From Winogradskyella wichelsiae (GTDB taxonomy: Bacteria; Bacteroidota; Bacteroidia; Flavobacteriales; Flavobacteriaceae): a stretch of DNA of 64,000 nt. Each line of letters begins with the position of its first letter. Positions within the stretch are counted from its first letter, which is position 1. Below the pieces are notes generated by a model. It saw nothing but the letters and a program-made list of their open reading frames with translations. It made no database searches and had not been told where the DNA came from. Shown here piece by piece: positions 17,928 through 27,381 of the stretch. The translations under genes and the position numbers were made by a program. Location of the stretch: NCBI RefSeq assembly GCF_013403925.1, contig NZ_JABFDJ010000001.1, forward strand, positions 62,001 to 126,000, read 5' to 3'.

Positions 17928-18226
17928 CAAATATTACTTTTATAGATGACGAAGATTCTTCAAAAAATGCCTCTATCGCTTATATTTCAAAATATACAAC
18001 AGATGACGTCTTAGGCAGCCATAAAGCAAATCTTGAGAAAATTGGAATTAGCGTTAATTATTCAAAATTAAAACGCAACAAGTCAGGTGATATTACAAGT
18101 ATAAAAATTAGCCTCGAAGATGGAAAAGGTTTTAAAAGTAGTGCGACATGGAAAGTCACTGATGGTATTCCAAATATAGAATTTGGAAAATCAGAAGGCA
18201 CTTTAATTGCAAGAACTAAAGGGTAA
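17876..18226 (+). pseudogene. Displaced C-terminal repeat of the BlaR1-like protein
   Basis: This frame (no stop from 17876 to the TAA at 18224) encodes ITFIDDEDSSKNASIAYIS, then NLEKIGISVNYSKLKRNKSG and DITSIKISLEDGKG. It matches the two repeats inside the preceding gene (xxLKRNSxDEITSIxVxL) but is in a different frame and has no good start codon. It is best read as the natural C-terminus of that protein separated by a frameshift. Confidence 0.65.
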
Positions 18227-18248
18227 AATTTAAATCATCTCAAATACT

Positions 18249-18288
18249 AAAAAAGCCAAACTATTTAAATTCAGTTTGGCTTTTTTAT
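18249..18288. terminator. Bidirectional terminator
   Basis: AAAAAAGCCAAACT / AGTTTGGCTTTTTT stem (14 bp) with a 10-base loop, A run on one side and T run on the other. It lies between the convergent blaR1 region and the endonuclease I gene. Confidence 0.85.
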
Positions 18289-18305
18289 TGAAGTAATATT
18301 ACACG

Positions 18306-20267
18306 TTAATCAACAATAATTTTTTTAATCACAGAACGATTCTCGCTTGTCAACTTTAAAAGATACAAGCCAGAAGCCACACCTAAATCTATATACTCCT
18401 CAACAGATTGCGATTGCTTTAAAAGTTTTCCTTCAATAGAATAAACTTCAATATCTATTGCAGACGTTAAACCAGAAAGATAAACACGTCCTGATGTAGG
18501 ATTAGGAAAAATAGCTACTTTAAGTTCTGTATTATCAGTAACATTTAATACCTGATCCCAGTCTTCACCAATTCTATTTCCCCAAATATATTCTATCATA
18601 TCTGGCTGATCTATAAATGGGTTTCTGTTAAACTGCCAGTTATAAATTACGTTATTTCTATTCATTTCAAAATCATCTGGAGGATCATTTCTATGCCAAT
18701 CTAATAAGGTTGCTAAATCTCCAAACTCACCAACATTGCCTTCAGGAAAACCATTTACGATTTCTAAACCATTGTAACGCACAGCCATATAAAATACGCT
18801 TCTTGCTACATCTCCCTTAAATTTACCTGCCGTATCAGCTGGTCCGTTATATTCGCCATAAAATCGATTATTACGACTACTATTCTCAGGTCCATCTGCA
18901 GCTCTTAATGCATGCACATCAGAATTCCCGTGACGCAAGGAATCTGCTTTGGTTGTCCAATATACATCTATACCATCTGCAATTTCATCTGCCTCTATAC
19001 TATCAAATCCTCCTCTAGATCTAGGAAATGTATGTTCTCTATTCCACTTCCCTGTACTTAATGAATTAGTTTGAATATCTAACTTAGCACGTCCTTCTTC
19101 TAGATACACCAACCAAATCTCATTGCTATTTTCCGGGTTTTCATCTGCTTCATTTAAAATATCAATAACATCAGCATACGTTTGCGCTCTAACAATACTT
19201 GGGTCTGCAATAATATCTTGTAAGGCTTGTCGCAGTTCTACATCGGCTAAACCATCTAAATTATTATAATAACCATTTGGTTGTGTACTTTCCACAATGC
19301 CGTATGTTGGATCTAAAGGTGTTCCCCATGCTGCAACTGTAAAATCATTATCTACAACTCGTATTTCAATATCACCATTATTAGCTATAGCAGGCTCTAC
19401 CAAATCTAAAAACCGTATTTTTAAAACCTCATCCCCTTCATCATCTGCGTCATCAAGAATATTAATTGTTGTACTCGCTGTATTTTCACCAGACAAAATT
19501 GTAATATTTGTATTGCCTGTATAATCAGACGTATCGAATCCATAATTATCTAAACTAATATTGAAGTTTAAATCTGAAGTGACCTGTGTGTCTGATGTAA
19601 ACAAAATATCAAAAGCCTCACCTTCACCAATTTGTGTTTCTGTTACTGAAATTGCTATTGCAGTAATAGCAATACCAGAACCATCATTTTCTCTTCTTGG
19701 AGTTGGCGTCTCTGCTGAAAAAATTACATTACCCTCAGCATCTACAAATCGTTGAATGGATTTAGGGTTTGCATTAGTACCACTATCATTATGCTGAAGT
19801 GTTTGCCCTAACTTCTCTAATAAACCAGTAGCATCAGAATCATTAGTTCCATAAACCATAGCATCAATTAAATTAACTTGATCTGCTACTGTTTCATCTG
19901 GAAAGTCTGATATAGAAGCTTGATAAATACCAACAGCATCTGCTCCATTCTGAATGACACTTTCAAACATTAATGATTGAGGAAAAGGCGTTACATTAGA
20001 ACTACCAATCACTAACAATCCATTAATATCCGTTGTTAACCCATTTAAGTCATAAGTATAATAACTACTATCTCCTCCACTACTCGATCCATTAAAAAAC
20101 ACTAATATATAACCATCAGTTGAAAAATTTGGAGTTTCAGATTTTAACTCAATAAACTCATGAGTATCTATACTGGGTGTATCAGCATCTAATTCGTTAA
20201 TTAGAAGTACTTGCGACCAACCAAATCCAGAAATTAATAGCAATACTAAAATTGTAATTTTTTTCAT
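18306..20267 (-). CDS. Secreted endonuclease I with lamin-tail and Calx-beta-like domains (T9SS)
   Basis: A 653-residue extracellular nuclease. In order: a signal peptide (ISGFGWSQ), a lamin-tail-type domain (LLINELDADTPSIDTHEFIE), a Calx-beta-like domain (about 197-310, ending VVDND), then the endonuclease I domain with WNREHTFPRSRGG, DVHALRAADGPENSSRNN and FMAVRY-type helices. A T9SS sorting tail follows (VAIFPNPTSGRVYLSG, ending IIVD). It would degrade extracellular DNA for phosphate and nitrogen or biofilm turnover. It is bounded by a terminator and probably stands alone. Confidence 0.9.
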   Translation of the reverse strand: MKKITILVLLLISGFGWSQVLLINELDADTPSIDTHEFIELKSETPNFSTDGYILVFFNGSSSGGDSSYYTYDLNGLTTDINGLLVIGSSNVTPFPQSLMFESVIQNGADAVGIYQASISDFPDETVADQVNLIDAMVYGTNDSDATGLLEKLGQTLQHNDSGTNANPKSIQRFVDAEGNVIFSAETPTPRRENDGSGIAITAIAISVTETQIGEGEAFDILFTSDTQVTSDLNFNISLDNYGFDTSDYTGNTNITILSGENTASTTINILDDADDEGDEVLKIRFLDLVEPAIANNGDIEIRVVDNDFTVAAWGTPLDPTYGIVESTQPNGYYNNLDGLADVELRQALQDIIADPSIVRAQTYADVIDILNEADENPENSNEIWLVYLEEGRAKLDIQTNSLSTGKWNREHTFPRSRGGFDSIEADEIADGIDVYWTTKADSLRHGNSDVHALRAADGPENSSRNNRFYGEYNGPADTAGKFKGDVARSVFYMAVRYNGLEIVNGFPEGNVGEFGDLATLLDWHRNDPPDDFEMNRNNVIYNWQFNRNPFIDQPDMIEYIWGNRIGEDWDQVLNVTDNTELKVAIFPNPTSGRVYLSGLTSAIDIEVYSIEGKLLKQSQSVEEYIDLGVASGLYLLKLTSENRSVIKKIIVD

Positions 20268-20832
20268 TCTTTTTTTTTACAAATATAACTTTATTATCAC
20301 GCCTTAAGTTAACCACAAATTAAATACAGAACACAAGCATTCTAAATAGAAACTAACTTTATAGTGTATCATAAAAAAGATGAAAACATAAAATATAGCA
20401 GTTTTAGCCATTAAATGTCCCTACAATTACAAAAATAACTTCTAAAACCCCCTTGAATTATTACATATCGAAACCATATATTCCTATTTTAGTTACATTA
20501 AAAAACATAAAACAAGGCAAGTCACAAAATATTTAAATACTTTTTACTATTTAACCCACAAATCAGAATTCAAATTCATCGATTTCATTAAAAACGCTTG
20601 GAACATAACCAATTGAATATATATATTGAAATCACAATCAAACAAATACTGAATATTAACCTCTAAAATCCAAAACTATGATTACATTAATTACTCTTAT
20701 AATTGAAACAATTATTACGACTATTTAAATCTAAAAAAATTTCATTCATTAATCAATTAATCAACTAAAAACGTAAAGCTTAGTTCTAGAATAAGTTTTA
20801 CTATTTTTGCCAAAGATTACCATTCTATATTT
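20268..20832. other. Intergenic, AT-rich, no gene seen
   Basis: About 565 bases of very AT-rich sequence with stop codons in all frames. No hairpin with a T run and no RNA family was recognised. It may hold promoters for the flanking genes. Confidence 0.4.
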
Positions 20833-20985
20833 ATGAAAATTAAAATCTTTAAGATTTTGGCTAAACTTAATAAAGCCATACTTCCATCTTACACTAAACA
20901 ACAATTAGACCTTAGCAAAGCCACTAAAATGCAACTTGCCATAATAGGTTGGCGCGTGTATGTTACGAAAAATGCTATTGAGTAG
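20833..20985 (+). CDS. 50-residue conserved flavobacterial small protein
   Basis: An ATG-to-TAG frame encoding a basic 50-residue protein with a hydrophobic C-terminal half (KIFKILAKLNKAILPSYTK, then MQLAIIGWRVYVTKNAIE). The layout resembles a small uncharacterised protein I recall from many Flavobacteriaceae (KxNKxILPSxTKxxLDLxKA...QLAIIxWRxYVT). Function unknown; possibly membrane-associated through an amphipathic helix. It is isolated, with long gaps on both sides. Confidence 0.6.
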   Translation: MKIKIFKILAKLNKAILPSYTKQQLDLSKATKMQLAIIGWRVYVTKNAIE

Positions 20986-21226
20986 TTTTTGTAATCATAC
21001 TTTATTCTTCAACTTGCTTCATATTGGCCTGAGCATTTCCACTTTTTCGTTGTTTTATTTTATGTAAAAAAAATCCATTTCACGTTGGATAGATTCCTTC
21101 TTCTTTTTAAAAGTAACAACTTCTTTCTACAAGAAAATCAATTATTTATATGATAACCTAATTTTTAGTTTAAGATTTGACTTGTTTTATTAAAATTTAT
21201 TTGAGAAAATAAAAATATTGTCATTT

Positions 21227-22189
21227 TTATAATTGAAATTCAGCCCATAGCGGATAATGATCTGAAATTAACCATGACAAACTGTTATTGGTAAGTTTAC
21301 GATTCTCTAAAGCTATGTTAACAAAATTATAATGGCCACCGCTTATAAATTTCATTGATAATTTTGGTGCACCATCCTCGTTATTAAACCAAGCTATTTG
21401 ATCGTAATACTTTGTTTTATTAAAAATAGATCTAGTCACTTTATCATCTTGCAATTCTGGTGGCACATATAAACCTTCAGATAAAAATGTTTGATCTAAC
21501 AAATCTCCACGTTCATTAATATTGAAATCTCCTAATGCTATAAAATCTTGATGGTACGCATTGACACTACTAGCCCAATCTTTAAGCCATTTTGCAATAC
21601 CTTTTAATTCAGGGATTCTGCTGTCTTTATTATTGCCATACAAAATATGAAGTGTCACTAAAATAAACGTTTTAGTGCCTGATTTAAAACTCACTGCATA
21701 AGGTGATCTAACAAATTGATTAGCCAAAGCATTATCTTTAATTTCATCTCCCCATTCTTCAGGTACGACAAGTTCGCCTGCTAATCCTGAAAGTTGCACA
21801 CGACGCGTATCAAATAAATATGCCATACGCTCCCCATTTCCTACTCTACCTTTATTGACATCCGTTAAGATTAATGACCAATTAAAACCAAGTACTTTTA
21901 AGGTATCTCTTAAAGCTCTTATATTATCCTTGACTTCTTGTACAGCAATAATGTCAAAACGCTTGATAATTTCTGCGATACATAGAATGGAATGCAAATC
22001 TCTTTTTGGTGAATCCTCATCATCGGAATCCCATTTACGTGTTAAGTTTCCAAAGGCTCTTATGTTCCATGTAGCAATTAGAAGGTTTCTATCTAACTTT
22101 TTAGATGGTATTTTAAGATTTAAGTCGGCTTTAAGAAGGTTTAGATTTTCTATTACTTCTTGAGGTGGTTGCTCTCCTATTGTATTCAT
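21227..22189 (-). CDS. Endonuclease/exonuclease/phosphatase family protein
   Basis: A 320-residue EEP-fold hydrolase without a signal peptide. Family signatures in order are LLIATWNIRAFGN (metal-binding Asn), IIAVQEVKD (catalytic Glu), LVTLHILYG, FIALGDFNINERGD (catalytic Asp/Asn) and WLISDHYPLWAEFQL (catalytic Asp-His pair). Substrate could be DNA, phosphoinositides or another phosphodiester; sequence alone does not decide. It stands alone on the minus strand. Confidence 0.9.
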   Translation of the reverse strand: MNTIGEQPPQEVIENLNLLKADLNLKIPSKKLDRNLLIATWNIRAFGNLTRKWDSDDEDSPKRDLHSILCIAEIIKRFDIIAVQEVKDNIRALRDTLKVLGFNWSLILTDVNKGRVGNGERMAYLFDTRRVQLSGLAGELVVPEEWGDEIKDNALANQFVRSPYAVSFKSGTKTFILVTLHILYGNNKDSRIPELKGIAKWLKDWASSVNAYHQDFIALGDFNINERGDLLDQTFLSEGLYVPPELQDDKVTRSIFNKTKYYDQIAWFNNEDGAPKLSMKFISGGHYNFVNIALENRKLTNNSLSWLISDHYPLWAEFQL

Positions 22190-22288
22190 CCTTTAAAGAT
22201 ACAACTATCTGATAATCTATACAATAGACTAATAATTAAGTCGTAAAATGCCTAAGATATGAATAGGTGCAGCAGCGTAATTTAATTT

Positions 22289-22660
<372 letters not shown>

Positions 22661-22755
22661 CTATACTCCTTTGTAAGTTAGTTCTTTTATAACACTGACC
22701 AAAAGTAATTAATCTATAAAGTTCTACCAACCCCAAAACCTCAACAATCCTAAAA

Positions 22756-22800
22756 ACAAATCGCTTCATATCACTTATATGAAGTCATATGAAGCGATAC
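22756..22800 (-). terminator. Terminator of the cytochrome c peroxidase gene
   Basis: A 12-bp stem ATCGCTTCATAT (22760-22771) / ATATGAAGCGAT (22787-22798). The loop contains a second ATATGAAG copy, so two alternative hairpins are possible. Reading the minus strand, a T-rich tract follows. Confidence 0.6.
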
Positions 22801-22831
22801 CGCAATCCAATTCAAGCTTAGTAATTACAAT

Positions 22832-24640
22832 TTATTTTTCTATAAAATCAGCATCAGTCAAGGTTTTCATAAATGCAACTATGCTTTCTTGCTCAGCTAT
22901 GGTTAGGTTTAATTCATCAAAAGGTAAGGTTTGAAATTCTTCATGAATCCCAATACCTTTTCCACCACCACGATTATAGAAATCAACCACGTCTTCCAAA
23001 GTTTTATAAACCCCATTATGCATATAAGGGCCGGTTACATTTATATTCCTTACCGTAGGTGTTTTAAAAAAGTGTTTCCTCTGATCGGTACCAAACACGT
23101 TATAACGTCCTAAATCACCACTAATAACAGCATTAATAGTATCATTTGTTCCTGGCACTCCAAGTAATTCTACCTCGGTATCATTATAATGAGGTGGAAC
23201 CGTACCATTAAATAATGGTGGGAAATGACAAGTGGCACAAGCAGCCTTCCCCATAAATAGATTAAACCCTTGCTTTTCTTCTGTTGTTAAAGAGGACTCG
23301 GTGCCTTCTATATTCTTATCAAATTTAGAATCAAAACCATTTAAACTACGCACATAACTCGCAATAGCATGTCTGATATTAAAATCTATACGTTTGCTAC
23401 CATACAAACTATCTATAGCCGCTTTGTATGTTATATTTTGTAAGACACGATTAACGATAGAATCCATTGGCAAATTAAATTCATCGTGATTTTCAGCAAC
23501 ACCTACAACTTGTCCTTCTAAACTCCCTGCACGTCCATCCATAAAAAAAGATTGTTGATAAGCACTGTAGGTAAGTGTTGGTGAGTTTCGTACTTGTCGG
23601 GCATCAAAAGTCTTTCTACCATCGGTAAAAGCCTTTTCTTTAATATGGCAACTTGCACAAGCCATATCGTTACTTCTTGATAGTACTTGGTCATTAAAAA
23701 GGGCCTTTCCAAAGATCTCCTTCTGCTTTAAGTGAAGCGTATCGCTCTTATAATCTGAAAAATATAGAACATTCACCGTATTGGCGCCAAAGAAAGATGA
23801 AGTATTATTAGAAATGGCCATTTCAAATGGAAACTTAACTTTCCAATCCTCCTGAGTTTTTACTAATAATTTTAATTGAGGATCGGTATAATTTTTTATA
23901 AAACCAAAACGATCAAAAGTATCAAAATCTGAATCCAGAGCTACAATTCCTTCTTCAAAAGACGCTCTCAAGTCGTCATAAATTTCTATAGAACTAAACT
24001 TATTTTTACAAATATCTATCAACGCTATTAGCGTTTGGGTTGTATATTGACTTTCAGTTAATGCTTGTCCTAAAACAGGGGAATCAAAGCCTGTGATACC
24101 TGTAGCTGCGGTTCTCATAATTTGATCTCTAAGTAACCAAATAAGATGATAATCTTTTAATTTGATATGTGTATTGCGCTGTAACAACTTCAAACGATCA
24201 GACGTAATCGTTATCGCATTATGTAATAAAGCCTCATCCCCTTCTTCTTCGTGCAACAACTCTTCAATCACCTGAAAACCAAATGGGTTTCTAATTTTAA
24301 CATCTGTTAAATCCTCTTCCTGAACCTGTAAAATATTTGGAGCATTTAAAGATTTAAAATTATTTTTATCTATAGCAGCCAATACTGGCTCCATTGCTTT
24401 AAAATGTCTACGAGCATTTTTATAATAAGCAATACGTTCTTCTGCTTTTTTAGACACAGAAATGGAATCTAAAAAAGTAATACAACGCTCTAATTCTGAA
24501 TTATAAAACGAAGCTATGCTCTGATTTGTAGCGTCAACGTTTACCGTTTCTGTCTGCTTTTTACACGACACTGTAATTAAAAGCAAAAGACATATACAAA
24601 ATGTATATGTCTTAGCTTTCATAAATATATTATTATTCAT
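22832..24640 (-). CDS. Di-haem cytochrome c peroxidase, lipoprotein
   Basis: A 602-residue envelope protein. A lipobox (LITVSCKK) follows a short hydrophobic stretch; the true start may be the Met at residue 7. An N-terminal helical region of about 250 residues precedes the peroxidase core with two haem c motifs, CASCHIKEKAFTDG and CATCHFPPLFNG, and the peroxidase segments FFMDGRAGSLEGQ and TPTVRNINVTGPYMHNG. MauG/CcpA-type enzymes reduce hydrogen peroxide or modify proteins. The N-terminal part resembles an imelysin-like helical region. It follows the PhoX-like gene after 12 bases, so the two are probably one operon. Confidence 0.9.
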   Translation of the reverse strand: MNNNIFMKAKTYTFCICLLLLITVSCKKQTETVNVDATNQSIASFYNSELERCITFLDSISVSKKAEERIAYYKNARRHFKAMEPVLAAIDKNNFKSLNAPNILQVQEEDLTDVKIRNPFGFQVIEELLHEEEGDEALLHNAITITSDRLKLLQRNTHIKLKDYHLIWLLRDQIMRTAATGITGFDSPVLGQALTESQYTTQTLIALIDICKNKFSSIEIYDDLRASFEEGIVALDSDFDTFDRFGFIKNYTDPQLKLLVKTQEDWKVKFPFEMAISNNTSSFFGANTVNVLYFSDYKSDTLHLKQKEIFGKALFNDQVLSRSNDMACASCHIKEKAFTDGRKTFDARQVRNSPTLTYSAYQQSFFMDGRAGSLEGQVVGVAENHDEFNLPMDSIVNRVLQNITYKAAIDSLYGSKRIDFNIRHAIASYVRSLNGFDSKFDKNIEGTESSLTTEEKQGFNLFMGKAACATCHFPPLFNGTVPPHYNDTEVELLGVPGTNDTINAVISGDLGRYNVFGTDQRKHFFKTPTVRNINVTGPYMHNGVYKTLEDVVDFYNRGGGKGIGIHEEFQTLPFDELNLTIAEQESIVAFMKTLTDADFIEK

Positions 24641-24652
24641 GCTGTTATTTTA

Positions 24653-26173
24653 TTATCTATCTAAACCTTTAATAACGAAAAGCATTGAACCTTCTTTAGC
24701 GTTAGATAAGTTAGGATTTGCTAATGGATCTGTAAAAGAGGTGCCATCTGCAGGATTCCAACCATGATTTTGTGTCATCACTAAAAACGTATTTTCGCCA
24801 TTATTAACAACATCAGTAACATCAATCATACCTGTAATTTCCCAAGTACTAGAAGTTGAACCATACCCTAAACTTTCAGCTCTGGCTTGGTCTGCTTCTA
24901 AAACGGTTTTCACCTCACCTGTATTAAGGTTATACTGGTACAGCTTAGCATATCCATTGATTGACGTATCTAAATAGCCGTTAGGATCTTCTTGAATGTA
25001 AGCATAGTTTTCAGTTACTAAAATATTATCTGGTGAATGGAATCCATCTGCAGCACCACCTGCAATATCACCATCTAAAACACATGTAATTGTTGCAGGA
25101 CCTGTTGGATCTGTTTCATTTAATGTCACTTTATACACACGACCTAAAGCAGATCCTTTACCTGTTAAACTCGCAGAGATACGCCCTGTAACACAAAAAT
25201 ATATTTCTCTCTGGTTCGCTGCAGAACCTCTTCTCCAGTCAATATCTTCTAATCTAGAGAATCCCATAACACCTTTGTCTTTAGCTTCTGCATCTAAAGC
25301 GTTAATTTCTGTCTCATCTAATTGCACAAATTCAGCACTGTATGATGTACCTTCTTCCATATCCATTTCAAAATCAACACCAGCAGCTGTCACTTTTAAT
25401 CCGTATAATTGACCACCATATAAGTCGCCACGGTTACCAACATACATTCCTAATTGACCAGAAGGTACTGAGTTATCTGCATGATCATCTCCAATAAACA
25501 CCACCGTTTTATCTGGGTAAGCATCTTTTCCGATAGGCACTGCATTCTCTGTAGACCACTGTCCTAAAGCAGCTAAAGTTTCCCCTACACTAGCATCCTC
25601 AGCACTTTTAGTAGGATCTACTGCAAAGACTCCTTTTGAAGCTCCACCCCATTCACCTCCAGAAAGGTATAATGGCCCAAACCCATGCTCCTCTGGCGTC
25701 ACTAAAGTCCCTGAGCACATTGCTGTTTCTGCCGTTGCTGTAGCATTTAATATATACTCCCCATTATATGGTCTTAAGTTTTCGTTTAACAAAATTCTAG
25801 CGATAGAATAATCAGCTTCAATATTATTAATTAAAGTAAAGGTATTATCACCATTATTAATTAATCCGGCACCATCTGCCATAGACCCATAAATAAAGTT
25901 AGGAGTATTTGGAATGATATCTTCTGAAGTTAAAAGCGTAGAAATTCTTAGGTTGATAAACTGGTCCGTAACCTTTAATAAAGTAGGAGTCTTAGAGGCT
26001 GTTAAATATACAGATGCATCGCTACCATCTTCTCCATCTATACCGTCAGAACCATCAGTTCCGTCAATACCATCAATGCCATCTTTTCCGTCTTCAACTT
26101 CACAACTTACAACAAGTGCACCTGATGCTGTGATGACAAATGCTAATAAAAAAAGTTTAATAATTTTGTTCAT
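24653..26173 (-). CDS. PhoX/DUF839-like lipoprotein with collagen-like segment
   Basis: A 506-residue lipoprotein (lipobox GALVVSCEV). Right after the Cys comes a short collagen-like run of G-x-D/G-x-x triplets (GIDGIDGTDGSDGIDGEDG, about residues 30-51), probably a flexible stalk. The body looks like a DUF839/PhoX beta-propeller: LYLSGGEWGGASKGVFAVDP, VFIGDDHADNS, GFSRLEDIDWR, IYFCVTGR and DNILVTENYAYIQEDPNG. PhoX enzymes are calcium-dependent phosphatases, but this could be a non-catalytic propeller. Downstream of it is the di-haem peroxidase. Confidence 0.75.
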   Translation of the reverse strand: MNKIIKLFLLAFVITASGALVVSCEVEDGKDGIDGIDGTDGSDGIDGEDGSDASVYLTASKTPTLLKVTDQFINLRISTLLTSEDIIPNTPNFIYGSMADGAGLINNGDNTFTLINNIEADYSIARILLNENLRPYNGEYILNATATAETAMCSGTLVTPEEHGFGPLYLSGGEWGGASKGVFAVDPTKSAEDASVGETLAALGQWSTENAVPIGKDAYPDKTVVFIGDDHADNSVPSGQLGMYVGNRGDLYGGQLYGLKVTAAGVDFEMDMEEGTSYSAEFVQLDETEINALDAEAKDKGVMGFSRLEDIDWRRGSAANQREIYFCVTGRISASLTGKGSALGRVYKVTLNETDPTGPATITCVLDGDIAGGAADGFHSPDNILVTENYAYIQEDPNGYLDTSINGYAKLYQYNLNTGEVKTVLEADQARAESLGYGSTSSTWEITGMIDVTDVVNNGENTFLVMTQNHGWNPADGTSFTDPLANPNLSNAKEGSMLFVIKGLDR

Positions 26174-26714
26174 AATTTAAGGTTTTTTAGTGGTTATTAT
26201 GCGTCCACAAATCTACCTTCAGACTCCTAAAAACCTGTTAATTAATAAAAACCGTTTTATTAAATTACCGCTAACTTACCGTTAACTGTATTACTTTATC
26301 TTTACTAACATCTAGAATTTTAAACCCTAATGTTATCTTAAAATTAAGGGAGCTTTATATACATTATGTTTTTTTGTATATCTTAAAAACTCTTATCTAT
26401 TCTTTTAAATTTTTTGTACTATCGGGTTATTCTCTACTTGTTCTAGTTTTCTGCCTCGAAATTAAAACCAATAAGGATTCGTTATGATAATAATTATTCA
26501 GTTACGAAAAGAAGGATTTATAAAAGCTATTTCATGACCTTCGACATCTCACAACAAAAAAAAGAAGCATTCTTTACAGAATACTTCTTTTAAGCTAAAT
26601 CAATCCCTACTTGATTTAATCCCCCTTACAATTCCCCCAAAACGTAAGAACAATTCAAATTTAAAGATTAAAGAAATGGATGCGTTACTGTTTCCCGTAA
26701 ATGCTTTTATTTTT
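26174..26714. other. Intergenic region between PhoX-like gene and response regulator
   Basis: About 540 bases without a plausible gene. It holds a minus-strand terminator at 26561-26590 and a second inverted repeat TAAATCAA/TTGATTTA at 26596-26618. The rest is AT-rich. Confidence 0.5.
26552..26592 (-). terminator. Terminator of the two-component operon
   Basis: Stem AAAGAAG-c-ATTCT / AGAAT-a-CTTCTTT with a 4-base loop. On the minus strand it is followed by nine T's. It lies about 125 bases past the response regulator stop. Confidence 0.65.
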
Positions 26715-27380
26715 CTAAATAAGTCCCAAATCTTTTACAATTGCTACTAAATGTATGGCATTATTTGCTTTAAATTGAATACGAAGTTTATTCAACCTTT
26801 TCTCTATAGTACTTAAGCTATTAGGACTAATATCGTTGGTTTTAAAATTATGACTAATTTCTTCTTGAGATAAACCGTTAGATAATAATTTTAATAACTG
26901 AATATCATAATCATAGATTTCTAAATCGTTCTTTGGACTTATTGCACGCTCTACTTGGGGTGATAAATAGCGTTTATTTTGAGCAACTGCTTTAATAGCT
27001 TCTTCCAACTGAATAGACCCTTTTCTGTCTTTGCAGACATAACCATTAACGGCATATTGATTAACCAACACTCTAACTTTTTGTAATTGATCTTTCATAG
27101 AGTATACTATGATTGGTAACTTAGGAAAATCTTTACGTAATGCAGCTATTAAATCTTCACCAGATTCGAAACTTGCATTCCGATGATCTTTTTTGAAAGA
27201 CAAGTCTGTAATCACTAAATCATAATCTTCATGATCCAACGCTGCTCGTTTTACTTTTAAAAATGCATCATCACAGTACTGAGCAACAGCTATGGTTTTA
27301 ACCTTATAAGTTACTAAAACCTGTTGAACACTTCTACTGATAGCATCATGATCATCAATAATTAAAACCTTATTAAACAT
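26715..27380 (-). CDS. LuxR-type response regulator
   Basis: A 221-residue two-component regulator. The receiver domain (about 1-130) has the acidic pair DDHD near residue 11, the phospho-acceptor Asp in DLVITDLSF and the lysine in CKDRKGS. The C-terminal helix-turn-helix (IQLLKLLSNGLSQEEI...NSLSTIEKRLNKLRIQFK) is a divergent LuxR/NarL type. It is the second gene of an operon with a TPR histidine kinase (1-base gap). The SusC/SusD pair further upstream on the same strand is a possible but unproved target. Confidence 0.88.
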   Translation of the reverse strand: MFNKVLIIDDHDAISRSVQQVLVTYKVKTIAVAQYCDDAFLKVKRAALDHEDYDLVITDLSFKKDHRNASFESGEDLIAALRKDFPKLPIIVYSMKDQLQKVRVLVNQYAVNGYVCKDRKGSIQLEEAIKAVAQNKRYLSPQVERAISPKNDLEIYDYDIQLLKLLSNGLSQEEISHNFKTNDISPNSLSTIEKRLNKLRIQFKANNAIHLVAIVKDLGLI

Positions 27381-27381
27381 T

